A stretch of 64,000 nucleotides of DNA from Butyrivibrio fibrisolvens (GCF_023206215.1 NZ_CP065800.1:2790001-2854000), one strand, 5' to 3'; positions 1 through 8,914 are shown, counted from the stretch's first letter. Notes: generated from the letters alone by a model not told the origin. Translations and numbers: made by a program.

Positions 1-45
1 GTGTTCCTTAATTTTGAGGAAAATACGCTGTATGCACTGCAATAA
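1..45 (+). CDS. C-terminal end of an upstream protein (partial)
   Basis: Frame 1 is open from the first base and ends in TAA, giving the tail VFLNFEENTLYALQ. A strong terminator follows about 40 bases later, as expected for a gene ending here. Too little is present to identify the protein, and the reading frame is only inferred from the terminator position. Confidence 0.4.
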   Translation: MFLNFEENTLYALQ

Positions 46-87
46 GACTTAAGCTCAGATATAAAACTAAAAATTATTAAATCTATG

Positions 88-130
88 AAGAAGTGGCTTT
101 CGACATAATCCGTAAGCCGCTTCTTTATAT
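88..130 (+). terminator. Intrinsic terminator of the upstream gene
   Basis: A 12-bp stem (AAGAAGTGGCTT pairing with AAGCCGCTTCTT, one G-U pair) is followed by a T-rich stretch. It closes the gene that enters from the left edge. Confidence 0.75.
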
Positions 131-173
131 TTATAACTCAAATTTTTCGCCTGCCTTGGAGGAATTTTTCGGA

Positions 174-199
174 CATGGCACCGGCCAAGTGAGAAGTTT
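174..199 (+). repeat. Degenerate copy of the dispersed GTCCAAGT repeat
   Basis: CATGGCACCGGCCAAGTGAG resembles the repeat found at 8097, 40384, 40641 and 56924 (core GGTCCGTCCAAGTGGGAAGT). This is the weakest copy. The rest of the 46-428 gap shows only the terminator at 88-130 and the ribosome binding site of the next gene. Confidence 0.3.
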
Positions 200-428
200 G
201 ACTACATAACAAAAATGCTTTTCGTCGGGCCAAAATGACGTTCTGTCCAAAATCGGTTTACAATAGGTGCTTTACGTATATACTTTGTAAGTGACAGGGC
301 AAAAGTCATGTAAATATGACGATCAAGTGCCCTTCATGATCCTATAGAGCTGATAGGTATTAGTTCTTTTTCCTGGAAAAATATAAACAGATGATCAAAA
401 TAAATTCGCAATTACAAGGGGGATAATC

Positions 429-1109
429 ATGTCAGTAAAAATATGGCCACTTGAGTTTAATAAAGAAGATTATATAGAACTTTTCAAAGAAGCAGTAAAC
501 GATGATGTAGCACTTAATGTTGTAACCGGTATAAAAAGAAACAATATCGTGAAAGAAACTGTAAAAGCTGTAAAAGAGATTGCTGCAACTTACAAACTGG
601 ATTATTCAGACATAGCAATCCTATATCCCAATAAAGATAATAAAGGTCTTAGATATTACATCCAGCACTGGGTCAAAATGATGCTTGATGAAAATAATAT
701 CCCATATGCCATCACACAGGAAAAAGAAGATGGTATGGGCGTTACAATCAGTAATAATAAGGGCGTTGTAGTAGCACCTATAGATGCAATCGCCGGTCTT
801 GAGTTCAAGGCTGTGATACTTACAGGACTCTATCCTTGTTCTTATGCTTTTGATGGCAATGAACACAGGATCAAGTTAAAAGACTGGGAGTCAGCCTGTG
901 AGCTTCGTGAAGAAGAAAGAGCCGTTGTTGAGGATCAGATTGCAAAGATCTATAAAGCATATTGCAGAGCCAATGAAGTTCTGTATGTACTAAGCGATGC
1001 AGAAACAGGTACTATCATAGACGATATCGTTGTTAGCAGCGAAGAGAAGCAGATAGATCAATATGTTGACTCGATATTTGATGATATCCTTAAGTATGTT
1101 GCTATATAA
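429..1109 (+). CDS. Stand-alone UvrD-like helicase C-terminal domain protein
   Basis: A 226-residue protein that looks like the last RecA-like domain of a UvrD/Rep superfamily 1 helicase. Around residues 110-132, VVVAPIDAIAGLEFKAVIL fits helicase motif V. Around residues 165-190 the EERA and YCRANEVLYVL segments fit motif VI with its arginine. DIAILYPNK near residue 61 fits the start of the domain. There is no Walker A or DExx box, so it cannot be a helicase alone. A GGGGG ribosome binding site precedes the ATG with good spacing, which suggests it is expressed rather than a random remnant. It could be the relic of a larger helicase or an accessory domain acting with another protein; nothing nearby decides between these. 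Confidence 0.6.
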   Translation: MSVKIWPLEFNKEDYIELFKEAVNDDVALNVVTGIKRNNIVKETVKAVKEIAATYKLDYSDIAILYPNKDNKGLRYYIQHWVKMMLDENNIPYAITQEKEDGMGVTISNNKGVVVAPIDAIAGLEFKAVILTGLYPCSYAFDGNEHRIKLKDWESACELREEERAVVEDQIAKIYKAYCRANEVLYVLSDAETGTIIDDIVVSSEEKQIDQYVDSIFDDILKYVAI

Positions 1110-1145
1110 TGCCTGCTCATATTACTATAGCTTATCCACATTATT

Positions 1146-1174
1146 TTTACATTTTTACTTGTATTATTTATATT
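1146..1174 (+). promoter_or_regulatory. Sigma-A-type promoter of the thi operon
   Basis: TTTACA (1146-1151) and TATATT (1169-1174) are separated by 17 bases. This places transcription start near 1181, some 20 bases before the TPP riboswitch, so the riboswitch is at the 5' end of the thi transcript. Confidence 0.6.
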
Positions 1175-1202
1175 CTAGTAGTATAGTTATTCTGACAATT
1201 GA

Positions 1203-1288
1203 ACAGACGGGAGCTTTTGTAAAAGGCTGAGAGGAAGGTAAGACCTTCGACCGAGAACCTGATTTGGATAATGCCAACGTAGGGATGC
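1203..1288 (+). promoter_or_regulatory. TPP riboswitch (THI element)
   Basis: The conserved THI-box elements are present in order: GGGAGC near the 5' end, GGCTGAGAGG at 1225-1234, a short variable hairpin, then ACCTGATTTGGATAATGCC followed by AACGTAGGGA. These are the pyrimidine- and pyrophosphate-sensing parts of the thiamine pyrophosphate aptamer. The attenuator hairpin at 1377-1412 lies between the aptamer and thiS, so control is most likely by premature termination when TPP is plentiful. Confidence 0.95.
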
Positions 1289-1376
1289 CCATTTAGTCAT
1301 GTATTATGGCTTATAACTATGGGAGAGCAATTTATTATAATTAGTATTGCTTATGATTACTCGATAAATAGACCAT

Positions 1377-1415
1377 AAAAGCTACCGATTGATTTCGGTA
1401 GCTTTTATTTTTCCA
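1377..1415 (+). terminator. Riboswitch-controlled attenuator terminator
   Basis: A 12-bp perfect stem (AAAAGCTACCGA with TCGGTAGCTTTT) is followed by ATTTTT. It sits between the TPP aptamer and thiS. A weaker hairpin at 1326-1351 (AGCAAT/ATTGCT) may belong to the switching region. Confidence 0.85.
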
Positions 1416-1521
1416 TTAAATCGGATCAATTAACGATGATCATCCATATGTCTAAGTCTTTTTGAGCAAAGATCGTTGCACTATTCCCAATCACTTTTAT
1501 ACAAAAACAGGAGGAGAGATT

Positions 1522-1716
1522 ATGGTTACTGTAAATGGTGAAAACTGCCAGCTGGACGGCCTTGATGTACTAACTATGTTAAGTCAAAAAGGTTATGCAC
1601 TTACACGAGTAGTTACTGAGTTAAATGGGCAGATAGTCCCTAAGGCCGCTTATGAAAAGACAATTTTAAAAAGTGGTGATGTTGTAGAAGTTGTCAGCTT
1701 TGTTGGTGGTGGCTGA
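1522..1716 (+). CDS. thiS: Sulfur carrier protein ThiS
   Basis: A 64-residue ubiquitin-like protein ending in VGGG; the C-terminal Gly-Gly is the site adenylated by ThiF and turned into a thiocarboxylate that gives sulfur to the thiazole. The ATG at 1522 is chosen over an upstream in-frame start at 1462 because CAGGAGGAGA lies just ahead of it and the shorter form matches the usual 62-70 residues. It is the first gene after the TPP riboswitch and is followed by thiF after a 30-base gap. Confidence 0.92.
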   Translation: MVTVNGENCQLDGLDVLTMLSQKGYALTRVVTELNGQIVPKAAYEKTILKSGDVVEVVSFVGGG

Positions 1717-1746
1717 GTCGTAGTTTTTACATGGAATGAGGTTAAT

Positions 1747-2412
1747 ATGATCGTTAATAATGAATCACAAATAGCATTTGGTTATGAGCTAAGAAAAGCT
1801 CAGGAAGAAAAAGAGAGTAAAGAAGTTGTTGATGCGCTTGCAGGGTCTACAGTTGCTATATGCGGCCTCGGAGGACTCGGCTCTAACATAGCGATGATGC
1901 TGTCAAGAGCAGGTGTTGGAAGGCTTATACTAACAGATTTTGATACAGTTAATATTACAAATCTTCACAGACAGTTCTATAAGACAAGTCAGCTTGACAT
2001 GAAGAAGGCATGGGCGCTTTCTGATAATCTTGCTGAGATAGCTCCTCTTACAAGAGTTGAACTTCATGATGAGAAGATAAGTCCGGACAGGATCAAAGAT
2101 CTGCTTACTGACGCTGACGTGATATGTGAAGCCTTTGATAATGCTGAGCAGAAAGCCATGCTTGTAGGTACAGTTCTGGAAGTGTTCCCTGATACTGATC
2201 TTGTGGCTGCATCAGGCATGGCAGGTACAGGAGATGCCAATGATATCATAACAAGACAGATATCAGAGCACTTCTATCTGTGTGGAGATTTCCATACAGA
2301 TGTAGGTGAAGCCGACTCGCTTCTTCCATCAAGAGTTATGGTCTGCGCAGCTCATCAGGCTCACAAGATAATACAACTTCTGATACATAAAAAAGCTGCT
2401 GCCAATAACTAA
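1747..2412 (+). CDS. thiF: ThiS adenylyltransferase ThiF
   Basis: A 221-residue E1-like enzyme that adenylates the C-terminus of ThiS. The nucleotide-binding loop GLGGLGSN lies at about residues 40-47, followed by the acidic strand LTDFDTVNITNLHRQ, in which the D and R contact ATP. The protein is shorter than MoeB/ThiF proteins of about 250 residues and lacks the CxxC zinc pairs, as is common for clostridial ThiF of the thiSFGH type. It is second in the operon and is controlled by the TPP switch. Confidence 0.9.
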   Translation: MIVNNESQIAFGYELRKAQEEKESKEVVDALAGSTVAICGLGGLGSNIAMMLSRAGVGRLILTDFDTVNITNLHRQFYKTSQLDMKKAWALSDNLAEIAPLTRVELHDEKISPDRIKDLLTDADVICEAFDNAEQKAMLVGTVLEVFPDTDLVAASGMAGTGDANDIITRQISEHFYLCGDFHTDVGEADSLLPSRVMVCAAHQAHKIIQLLIHKKAAANN

Positions 2413-2455
2413 TGCACAAATCTATATAAAAAACTGACAAAAACAGGAGAAGGCT

Positions 2456-3262
2456 ATGAATACTAATAATGCTATAAATAATAATGACCCTTTTGTCCTT
2501 GGCGGAGTAACATTTAATTCACGATTCATACTAGGTTCCGGCAAGTATTCCATGAAGCTGATCCAGGCAGCTGTAAGGGATGCAGGCGCCCAGATCGTAA
2601 CACTTGCGGTAAGGAGAGCCAACACCAAAGAACATGAGAATATCCTTGACTATATCCCTGAGAATGTAACACTGCTTCCAAATACAAGCGGAGCAAGGAA
2701 TGCAGATGAAGCTATTCGCATAGCAAGAATAGCCAGAGAGCTTGGATGCGGCAATTTCGTCAAAATAGAGATCATGAAGGATACAAAATATCTGCTTCCG
2801 GACAATTATGAAACAATCAAGGCTACTGAGACACTTGCTAAAGAGGGCTTTGTAGTTCTGCCTTACATGTATCCGGATCTAAACGTTGCAAGAGATCTGG
2901 TAAGCGCCGGAGCAGCTGCTGTTATGCCTCTTGCCGCTCCGATTGGCTCTAATAAGGGACTTGTGACCAAAGAGTTCATCAAGATCCTTGTAGATGAGAT
3001 AGATCTTCCTATAATCGTTGATGCCGGAATAGGTGCGCCGTCCCAGGCCTGTGAAGCTATGGAACTTGGCTGCGCTGCAGTTATGGCCAATACAGCGCTT
3101 GCTACTTCAAGAGACCTTCCAAGAATGGCAAGTGCTTTCAAACTGGGTATAGAAGCCGGTCGTATGGCATATCTTGCAGGCCTTGGAAGAGTACTTGAAA
3201 GAGGCGCCAGTGCTTCTGATCCTCTGACAGGTTTCCTTAACCAGGAAGAAAGAGGCGCATGA
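2456..3262 (+). CDS. thiG: Thiazole synthase ThiG
   Basis: A 268-residue TIM-barrel enzyme that condenses 1-deoxyxylulose 5-phosphate, dehydroglycine and ThiS-thiocarboxylate into the thiazole phosphate. Typical segments are FILGSGKYS near residue 24, the Schiff-base lysine in FVKIEIMKD near residue 103, and the C-terminal phosphate-binding region [11 protein letters not shown] plus VMANTALA. There is a short Asn-rich N-terminal extension of about 10 residues. The stop codon overlaps the thiH start (ATGA), indicating translational coupling; ThiG and ThiH act as a complex. Confidence 0.95.
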   Translation: MNTNNAINNNDPFVLGGVTFNSRFILGSGKYSMKLIQAAVRDAGAQIVTLAVRRANTKEHENILDYIPENVTLLPNTSGARNADEAIRIARIARELGCGNFVKIEIMKDTKYLLPDNYETIKATETLAKEGFVVLPYMYPDLNVARDLVSAGAAAVMPLAAPIGSNKGLVTKEFIKILVDEIDLPIIVDAGIGAPSQACEAMELGCAAVMANTALATSRDLPRMASAFKLGIEAGRMAYLAGLGRVLERGASASDPLTGFLNQEERGA

Positions 3263-4512
3263 TGAACAACTTCTTTATAGACAACAAAACTCTTAGTAAA
3301 GAGGCTCTTGAGAAAAAACACAGGCTTGAAACAGATCCCTCTGTGCGTACTAACCATATGGAGTATATGGATGGTATGGAGAAAATTACTTCTGATATAC
3401 AAGACTTAGTACTAAAGGCCTTTAATTCTTATGACTATAACAAGTATACTGCAAGGGATGTAAGAAATGCTCTTGACCATGATACCTGCACTATTGAAGA
3501 TTTCAAAGCGCTATTGTCACCTGCTGCAGAGCCATTCCTTGAAGAGATGGCTATAAAGGCAAGGAATGAAACAGGCAAACATTTTGGCAATACTGTATAT
3601 ATTTTCACGCCATTATATATCGCCAATTATTGCGAGAACTACTGTGTATATTGCGGCTTCAACTGTTACAACCATATACACAGAATGTGCCTTAACACTG
3701 AGCAGATCGAGCATGAGATGAAGGTTATAGCACAAAGCGGCATGGAAGAAATCCTGCTCCTTACCGGCGAAAGCCGCAGTGTCAGCGATGTTCACTATAT
3801 TGGAGAAGCCTGCAAGCTTGCCAGAAAGTATTTTAAGAATGTAGGGCTTGAAGTATATCCATTAAATACAGATGAGTACAAATATCTGCATGAGTGCGGA
3901 GCTGACTATGTGACGGTATTCCAGGAGACTTACGATACAGATGTATATGAATCGCTTCATCTCATGGGACATAAGAGAGTCTGGCCTTATAGATTCAATG
4001 CTCAGGAGAGAGCTTTAAGAGGCGGCATGAGAGGTGTTGCCTTCTCAGCACTACTGGGGCTTTCTGACTTTCGTAAGGATGCTCTTGCAACTGCGCTGCA
4101 TCTGTACTACCTACAGCGAAAGTATCCATATGCAGAGATGTCTCTGTCATGTCCAAGACTTCGTCCCATCATCAATAATGATAAGATAAATCCCATGGAC
4201 GTTCATGAAAAGCAGCTATGCCAGATAATCTGTGCATACAGGATATTCCTTCCTTATGTAGGTATCACAGTTTCATCAAGAGAGAGCAGTACCTTTAGAA
4301 ATGGTATAGTCAAGATCGCTGCAACCAAGGTGTCTGCAGGCGTATCTACAGGAATTGGCGATCACGAAAGTAAGTATACGGGAAAAGAATCTGGAGATGC
4401 CAAGGGAGATGAGCAGTTCGAGATAAATGACTCAAGAAGCCTTGATCATATGTATACGGATATCTCAGACGAAGGATTGCAGCCTGTATTAAATGACTAT
4501 CTGTATGTATGA
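3259..4512 (+). CDS. thiH: 2-iminoacetate synthase ThiH (radical SAM)
   Basis: A 417-residue radical SAM tyrosine lyase that supplies dehydroglycine to ThiG. The cluster-binding motif CENYCVYC (CX3CX2C) is near residues 123-130, followed by the [10 protein letters not shown] segment where the family has its SAM-binding glycine/glutamate strand. The C-terminal biotin/thiamin-synthesis-associated domain follows (SPRLRP-like CPRLRPI near residue 300). Dehydroglycine from tyrosine rather than by glycine oxidase ThiO fits an anaerobe. It overlaps thiG by 4 bases and the next gene by 4 bases. Confidence 0.95.
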   Translation: MMNNFFIDNKTLSKEALEKKHRLETDPSVRTNHMEYMDGMEKITSDIQDLVLKAFNSYDYNKYTARDVRNALDHDTCTIEDFKALLSPAAEPFLEEMAIKARNETGKHFGNTVYIFTPLYIANYCENYCVYCGFNCYNHIHRMCLNTEQIEHEMKVIAQSGMEEILLLTGESRSVSDVHYIGEACKLARKYFKNVGLEVYPLNTDEYKYLHECGADYVTVFQETYDTDVYESLHLMGHKRVWPYRFNAQERALRGGMRGVAFSALLGLSDFRKDALATALHLYYLQRKYPYAEMSLSCPRLRPIINNDKINPMDVHEKQLCQIICAYRIFLPYVGITVSSRESSTFRNGIVKIAATKVSAGVSTGIGDHESKYTGKESGDAKGDEQFEINDSRSLDHMYTDISDEGLQPVLNDYLYV

Positions 4513-5105
4513 AAACTCACATGAAAAACGAACAATTGACGCAGCCTTTGATATGCATAACAAACAGAAAGCTCTGCCAGGAACCTTTTCTTAACAGGAT
4601 AGAGAATGTAGCAAGGTCAAAGCCAAAGGCCATAATACTTAGGGAAAAAGATCTAAGTGAATCTGAATATGAAAAGCTTGCTATCATGGTAGAACCTATC
4701 TGCAATATGTATGGAGTTCCGCTTATCTATCACAATCATCCTGAGCTTGCCATAGCCAATAACAAAGGTCTTCATATGCCTTTAAGCGCTCTTGAAAAGG
4801 TCTCTGGAGCTGACAGACAAAAGATAAAGATCCTCGGAGCTTCCTGTCATAGCACGGAAGATGCAGCTAAAGCCATACGACTTGGCTGCACCTATATTAT
4901 AGCAGGACACATATACGATACTGATTGCAAAAAAGGTATTCCGGGGCGGGGGACTGATTTTCTCAAGAATTTATGTGAACATGTTCATATACCAGTATAT
5001 GCAATTGGCGGGATAACACCTTCTAAGATGCCTGAGATCATAAGCTGCGGCGCAGCAGGAGGCTGTATGATGAGCGGGTATATGCAAGGCGAGATCTTGA
5101 AATAA
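4509..5105 (+). CDS. tenI: TenI/ThiE-family protein, probable thiazole tautomerase
   Basis: A 198-residue TIM-barrel protein of the ThiE/TenI family; the ATG overlaps the thiH stop. The REK motif after the second strand is kept, and GHIYDTDCKKGIPGRG near residue 137 resembles the TenI phosphate loop. The ThiE signature NDR followed by GVHLGQ is replaced by YHNHPELAI and GLHMPLS, so the pyrimidine-pyrophosphate site looks altered. TenI turns the ThiG product into its aromatic tautomer, a step that suits a thiazole-only operon. Annotation as thiamine phosphate synthase (ThiE) remains possible, as many clostridial genomes label this position thiE. Confidence 0.7.
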   Translation: MKTHMKNEQLTQPLICITNRKLCQEPFLNRIENVARSKPKAIILREKDLSESEYEKLAIMVEPICNMYGVPLIYHNHPELAIANNKGLHMPLSALEKVSGADRQKIKILGASCHSTEDAAKAIRLGCTYIIAGHIYDTDCKKGIPGRGTDFLKNLCEHVHIPVYAIGGITPSKMPEIISCGAAGGCMMSGYMQGEILK

Positions 5106-5181
5106 GAGGAAAGAGCAAAAAGCTGTAATTAAAGCTTCCTGTCGTAGCCTGCTTTTTCATAATGTGTTTTGCAGATATAAA

Positions 5182-5232
5182 AAACGCTTAGTTCTTTTTA
5201 CCTATGACAATGATAAAAAGAACTAAGCGTTT
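5182..5232. terminator. Bidirectional terminator between thi operon and NSS transporter
   Basis: A perfect 18-bp stem (AAACGCTTAGTTCTTTTT with its complement) encloses a 15-base loop. It ends in T-rich tracts on both strands and lies between two convergent genes. Confidence 0.85.
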
Positions 5233-5241
5233 ATACTATGT

Positions 5242-6606
5242 TCAGATCTTTATGATTCCAAATACCTGAAGTATTGAGCTGATAAGAATGATCAAAAGAA
5301 ATGCTATGCAAAGGTACTTGATCATGAATTTATACACAGCCTTACGTTTAAATGTACCACCTTCTTTAGTCATTTCATGCTCGACAGCATGGAAGCCGAT
5401 AACCCTGATTATATACAGACATATGAAAATTGCTGCAATCGGCATCATGACTGAGTTTGTAAGGAAATCAAAAAAGTCAAGGAACTGCATTCCAAGTATA
5501 GTTACACCTGAAAGAGGTCCATAACCAAGTGAAGAAAGTGATCCGAATACTATCATGATAAGTGCCATAAAGATTGTAGCACCATGACGGCTCCAGTTAA
5601 GCTCATCTTCGAATGTAGAAATAGCACTTTCTGAAAGAGCTATAGCACTTGTTAGAGCTGCAAAGAATACAAGTACAAAGAAGATGATACCCATAAGTCT
5701 TGTCATACCCATTCCGGCAAATACTTTGGGAAGTGTTATGAACATAAGACTAGGTCCTGCTCCGAGCGAAGTAGCATCTCCGCCTGAGAATGCAAATACT
5801 GCAGGGATGATCATAAGACCGGCCATTATAGCAATGCCTGTATCGAATATCTCTACATTGACTGTAGCTTCTTCTATATGTACATCATCTTTCATATATG
5901 AACCGAAGGTAATAAGGATACCCATGGCGATAGAAAGAGAGTAGAACATCTGGCCCATAGCAGCTACAACTGTCATCCATGAGAAGTTTGAGAAGTTTGG
6001 TATAAGGAAGTACTTGATACCTTCTATAGCGCCAGGTCTTGTCATAGAGTATATTGCGATTATGAGAGATAATACTACAAGAATAGGCATCATAAATTTG
6101 GACACTCGTTCGATTCCATTACGCACTCCAAGGAATACTACTAAAAGTGCACAAAAAGAAAAGACGATAAACCAAAGCTCAGTCTGAAATCCATCTGAGA
6201 TAAAAGAACCAAAGTATGAATCCTGGGCAACGCCTTCTGTATTGCCAGTTATATACTGAAACAGATAATTAAGAACCCAGCCGCCTATAGTAGAGTAGTA
6301 AGGTACTATAAGCATCGGTATTATGGCATTGATCCAGCCTCCGAAGTGATAGATCTTCTTGTCTGAAAAAGCCTGAAATGCGCCAATTGGACTTCTTTTA
6401 GAAATACGTCCAATAACAGTTTCGGATACGATCATTGTGTATCCAAATACAAATGCAAGTATGATGTATACAAGAAGGAAAGCTCCACCACCATACTTAG
6501 CGGCAAGGTATGGGAATCTCCATATATTACCAAGTCCTACGCTGGCACCTGCTGCCGCAAGGACAAATCCTATTTTTCCTGAAAAATGACTTCTTTTCTT
6601 TTCCAT
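5242..6606 (-). CDS. Sodium-dependent transporter of the NSS/SNF family
   Basis: A 454-residue membrane protein of the neurotransmitter:sodium symporter family, which in bacteria takes up amino acids with sodium. The diagnostic TM1 segment GASVGLGNIWRFPYLA, which forms sodium and substrate sites, is at about residues 16-31, followed by GGGAFLLVYII. About 11-12 membrane segments are visible. The substrate cannot be read from the sequence. It is convergent with the thiamine genes, sharing their terminator, and appears to be a single-gene unit. Confidence 0.9.
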   Translation of the reverse strand: MEKKRSHFSGKIGFVLAAAGASVGLGNIWRFPYLAAKYGGGAFLLVYIILAFVFGYTMIVSETVIGRISKRSPIGAFQAFSDKKIYHFGGWINAIIPMLIVPYYSTIGGWVLNYLFQYITGNTEGVAQDSYFGSFISDGFQTELWFIVFSFCALLVVFLGVRNGIERVSKFMMPILVVLSLIIAIYSMTRPGAIEGIKYFLIPNFSNFSWMTVVAAMGQMFYSLSIAMGILITFGSYMKDDVHIEEATVNVEIFDTGIAIMAGLMIIPAVFAFSGGDATSLGAGPSLMFITLPKVFAGMGMTRLMGIIFFVLVFFAALTSAIALSESAISTFEDELNWSRHGATIFMALIMIVFGSLSSLGYGPLSGVTILGMQFLDFFDFLTNSVMMPIAAIFICLYIIRVIGFHAVEHEMTKEGGTFKRKAVYKFMIKYLCIAFLLIILISSILQVFGIIKI

Positions 6607-6682
6607 GATTAATTCTCCAACATATTTTTAAAACTTTTATATAGCATTTTAAAGCATTAAAGCATATGCCGCAAGGAAAAAC

Positions 6683-6758
6683 GTACATAGAAATACATCC
6701 ATGTATTTCTGGGCATGTACTAGATACATCCTGTATCCGCGTACATAGAAATACAGCC
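6683..6758. repeat. Hairpin and direct repeat GTACATAGAAATACA
   Basis: GTACATAGAAATACAT and ATGTATTTCT..ATGTAC form a hairpin at 6683-6720; a second direct copy GTACATAGAAATACAGCC is at 6741-6758. The complement of the core (ATGTATTTCTAT) occurs twice near 33133 and 33179, so this is a dispersed repeat. It sits between the NSS gene and the GGDEF gene. Confidence 0.6.
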
Positions 6759-6769
6759 TCTACCCCTTT

Positions 6770-7813
6770 TTATGCATGAACCACTACTTTATTGCGTCCG
6801 CTGTTCTTAGCTTCATATAATGCCTCATCCGCCAGTTTTAAAGCCTTGTTGTAATCGCCTGTATATTCTGCAATGCCGGCTGAGATGGTGATAGGAACAG
6901 GACTTTTAGGGTCCTTGCTGATTCCTTTTCTGATCTTGTTGATGGTTTTAGTTCCTTCATTAATTGTGCAGTTATTAAGAATAACAAGAAATTCTTCTCC
7001 GCCGTATCTGATAACGTAATCATCTTTTCTGACAGATTTCGTGACATAGTCCGCAAGATATTTAAGAACATTATCACCTACTATATGGCCGTTTGTGTCA
7101 TTGACGTTCTTAAAATGGTCAATATCAAGCATTATGAGGGCCGCAGGAGATTGTATCTTAACACTGCTATTATCAACGATTTCTTCAAGCAAAGCCCTGT
7201 TGCCTACCTGAGTAAGTTCGTCTGTTACGTTCTCTTTCTCCATCTGCTTAATTGCAAGATAGTGATCGAAGGTGATAAGTGTCAGTATTATCTGTGCAAA
7301 CATAACAGCAAAAGCGCACGGAATGTTGAGGGCCAGAATAATATCCATATTGTCATAGTGATTGAAGGTGTTTGATATAAATATTTCTGCAAAATAAATA
7401 CCATAGGATAGGATCGTGTCTCTGATTCTAGAAGAAAATCCCAGCGTCCACATTATAATATGGATAGTCACCGCTCCTGCAGCAAAATAAGTCTTGTCCT
7501 GAAGATGATACACAGCCCAGATGGTAGAGAGCAGCACAAAATGACACATAGTATGATTGAGCGCTATGTTTAGCTTATAATTACTTATCTTGTTATTAAA
7601 AAATAAGAAAAGCCCAAGTGGGATAATTAAAGACAGCCTTGGAATTAGTGTTGGCATAATAGTCCCATTAAGCATATAGTCAGAATATAGGCACATAATA
7701 GCTGCAAGACATCCACCGCTAAGTGCTATAGTCATAAAAAACTGATAATATCTGACATTATATCTAATAAAATCTTCTTTTGATCTGTGCCAAGATTTTT
7801 CAATTTCTTGCAA
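6770..7813 (-). CDS. Membrane-bound diguanylate cyclase (GGDEF)
   Basis: A 347-residue protein with six or so membrane segments in residues 20-190 and a C-terminal GGDEF domain. The active site is intact (RYGGEEFLVIL near residue 270) and preceded by DIDHFKNVNDTNGHIVGD, which binds metal and guanine. It should make cyclic di-GMP from two GTP. I see no inhibitory-site RxxD directly before GGEEF. The start is uncertain: a TTG at 7813 gives this length and no clear ribosome binding site is visible. Its membrane part differs from those of the two related GGDEF proteins at 16 and 29 kb. Confidence 0.88.
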   Translation of the reverse strand: MQEIEKSWHRSKEDFIRYNVRYYQFFMTIALSGGCLAAIMCLYSDYMLNGTIMPTLIPRLSLIIPLGLFLFFNNKISNYKLNIALNHTMCHFVLLSTIWAVYHLQDKTYFAAGAVTIHIIMWTLGFSSRIRDTILSYGIYFAEIFISNTFNHYDNMDIILALNIPCAFAVMFAQIILTLITFDHYLAIKQMEKENVTDELTQVGNRALLEEIVDNSSVKIQSPAALIMLDIDHFKNVNDTNGHIVGDNVLKYLADYVTKSVRKDDYVIRYGGEEFLVILNNCTINEGTKTINKIRKGISKDPKSPVPITISAGIAEYTGDYNKALKLADEALYEAKNSGRNKVVVHA

Positions 7814-8096
7814 AGTTCTAAAAGGTAACGGATATTTAATACATTAGATATCATAAATAAAACCTCTGATCATTGGCTCAAATTCTGTGATAACTTGATC
7901 TAGAAAAGAATGGTTTACGAAACAGTAAACTCTGTATAGCGATCACATATTAACGTTTTATTATTATGCCATACTTTCATGTACATCGAAAGTACAAAAA
8001 ATGTTTAATAATTATAATTTTTGTGCTATTTTGACAAACGCTTAGATTGATTTTCGTCATTTTTACAAGAATTTATATACCACTGTCAATGTATCG

Positions 8097-8131
8097 GCTT
8101 TGAGAATGCAGGTCCGTCCAAGTAGGAGGTT
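8097..8131 (+). repeat. Dispersed GTCCAAGT repeat
   Basis: GCTTTGAGAATGCAGGTCCG followed by TCCAAGTAGGAGGTT is nearly identical to the outer arms of the 294-bp inverted repeat at 40.4-40.7 kb. It lies in the 425-base gap 7814-8238, which otherwise holds the terminator at 8145-8188 and AT-rich sequence with small hairpins (near 7911 and 7976) but no gene that I can see. Confidence 0.6.
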
Positions 8132-8144
8132 CGGTCTATTACAA

Positions 8145-8188
8145 AAACCACAATTAGCGCCCAGATGATAGAACGTTAATTGTGGTTT
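8145..8188. terminator. Terminator of the cytidylate-kinase-like gene
   Basis: A 12-bp perfect stem (AAACCACAATTA with TAATTGTGGTTT) encloses a 20-base loop. On the minus strand it is followed by a short T run and lies about 50 bases after the stop of the 8239-8847 gene. Confidence 0.65.
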
Positions 8189-8238
8189 ACTTGATCGTGG
8201 TAGATATTGATCTGAATCTTATCTAATGATGCAGAAGC

Positions 8239-8847
8239 TTATCTGGTACCTCTTACGATGTCTTCGATTATGTCAGCACATTTTTCTACACCGATGATTC
8301 CTGTATTAAGGCACAGATCATAATTAGAGAAATCGTAGCTGTCATGACCTGTATAGTGCTTATAATAGATTCTGCGAAGTTCATCCTGTTTTTTCATTAT
8401 CTTCTTAAGATGAGCTGTGTCATTGCCTGGATGAAGCTCTGCTGCGCGCTTTAATTTAAAGTCTGTCTCAGCATAAAGGAATACGTCAAGAGACGGTATA
8501 CCTGCCTCTTTAAGCACAAAGTCAGCACAGCGACCAACAATGATGCAAGGCTCTTTGGCAAGGTCTACGATGACATGCTTTTGAGCTTCAAAAATGTCAT
8601 CATAGGAGTTGTAAGCTGCAGTTCCGTTTAAGAAGTTCTCTAAAAAAAGAGATAAAGTAGAAATTGATTCTCCTTCCGAGTTGACTTCATCTTCTGAAAA
8701 GCCGCTTTCTATAACGGTCTTTTTAACGAAATCCTTGTCAAAATAAGGAATATCAAGTCTCTCCGAAAGGATACGTGCTATAGTACGTCCATATGCACAG
8801 TATTCTCTACCAATTGTAATTACCGGGAATTTTAAATTTTCCGCCAT
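8239..8847 (-). CDS. Cytidylate kinase-like family protein
   Basis: A 202-residue P-loop-type protein of the family annotated as cytidylate-kinase-like in clostridia. The N-terminus PVITIGREYCAYGRTIARIL corresponds to the usual ITISREYGSGGR nucleotide-binding strand, but the small glycine-rich loop is changed to CAYG. IPYFDKDFV follows, as in the family, and IIVGRCADFVL near residue 97 matches the family's second conserved strand. The start at 8847 is chosen because GGAGG precedes it by ten bases; an ATG 21 bases upstream contains that site. The physiological substrate is unknown for this family. Confidence 0.75.
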   Translation of the reverse strand: MAENLKFPVITIGREYCAYGRTIARILSERLDIPYFDKDFVKKTVIESGFSEDEVNSEGESISTLSLFLENFLNGTAAYNSYDDIFEAQKHVIVDLAKEPCIIVGRCADFVLKEAGIPSLDVFLYAETDFKLKRAAELHPGNDTAHLKKIMKKQDELRRIYYKHYTGHDSYDFSNYDLCLNTGIIGVEKCADIIEDIVRGTR

Positions 8848-8914
8848 TTTAATAATGCCTCCGCGCATTTATATAGTTTTTGTCTTTGGTTTTGTAAGTG
8901 GAACACTTTCAAAC

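Noticed and set aside
5242..6606. Thiamine-related transporter assigned to the NSS gene because it is next to thi genes
   Set aside because: It is convergent, separated by a terminator, has no TPP riboswitch and belongs to the amino-acid NSS family.
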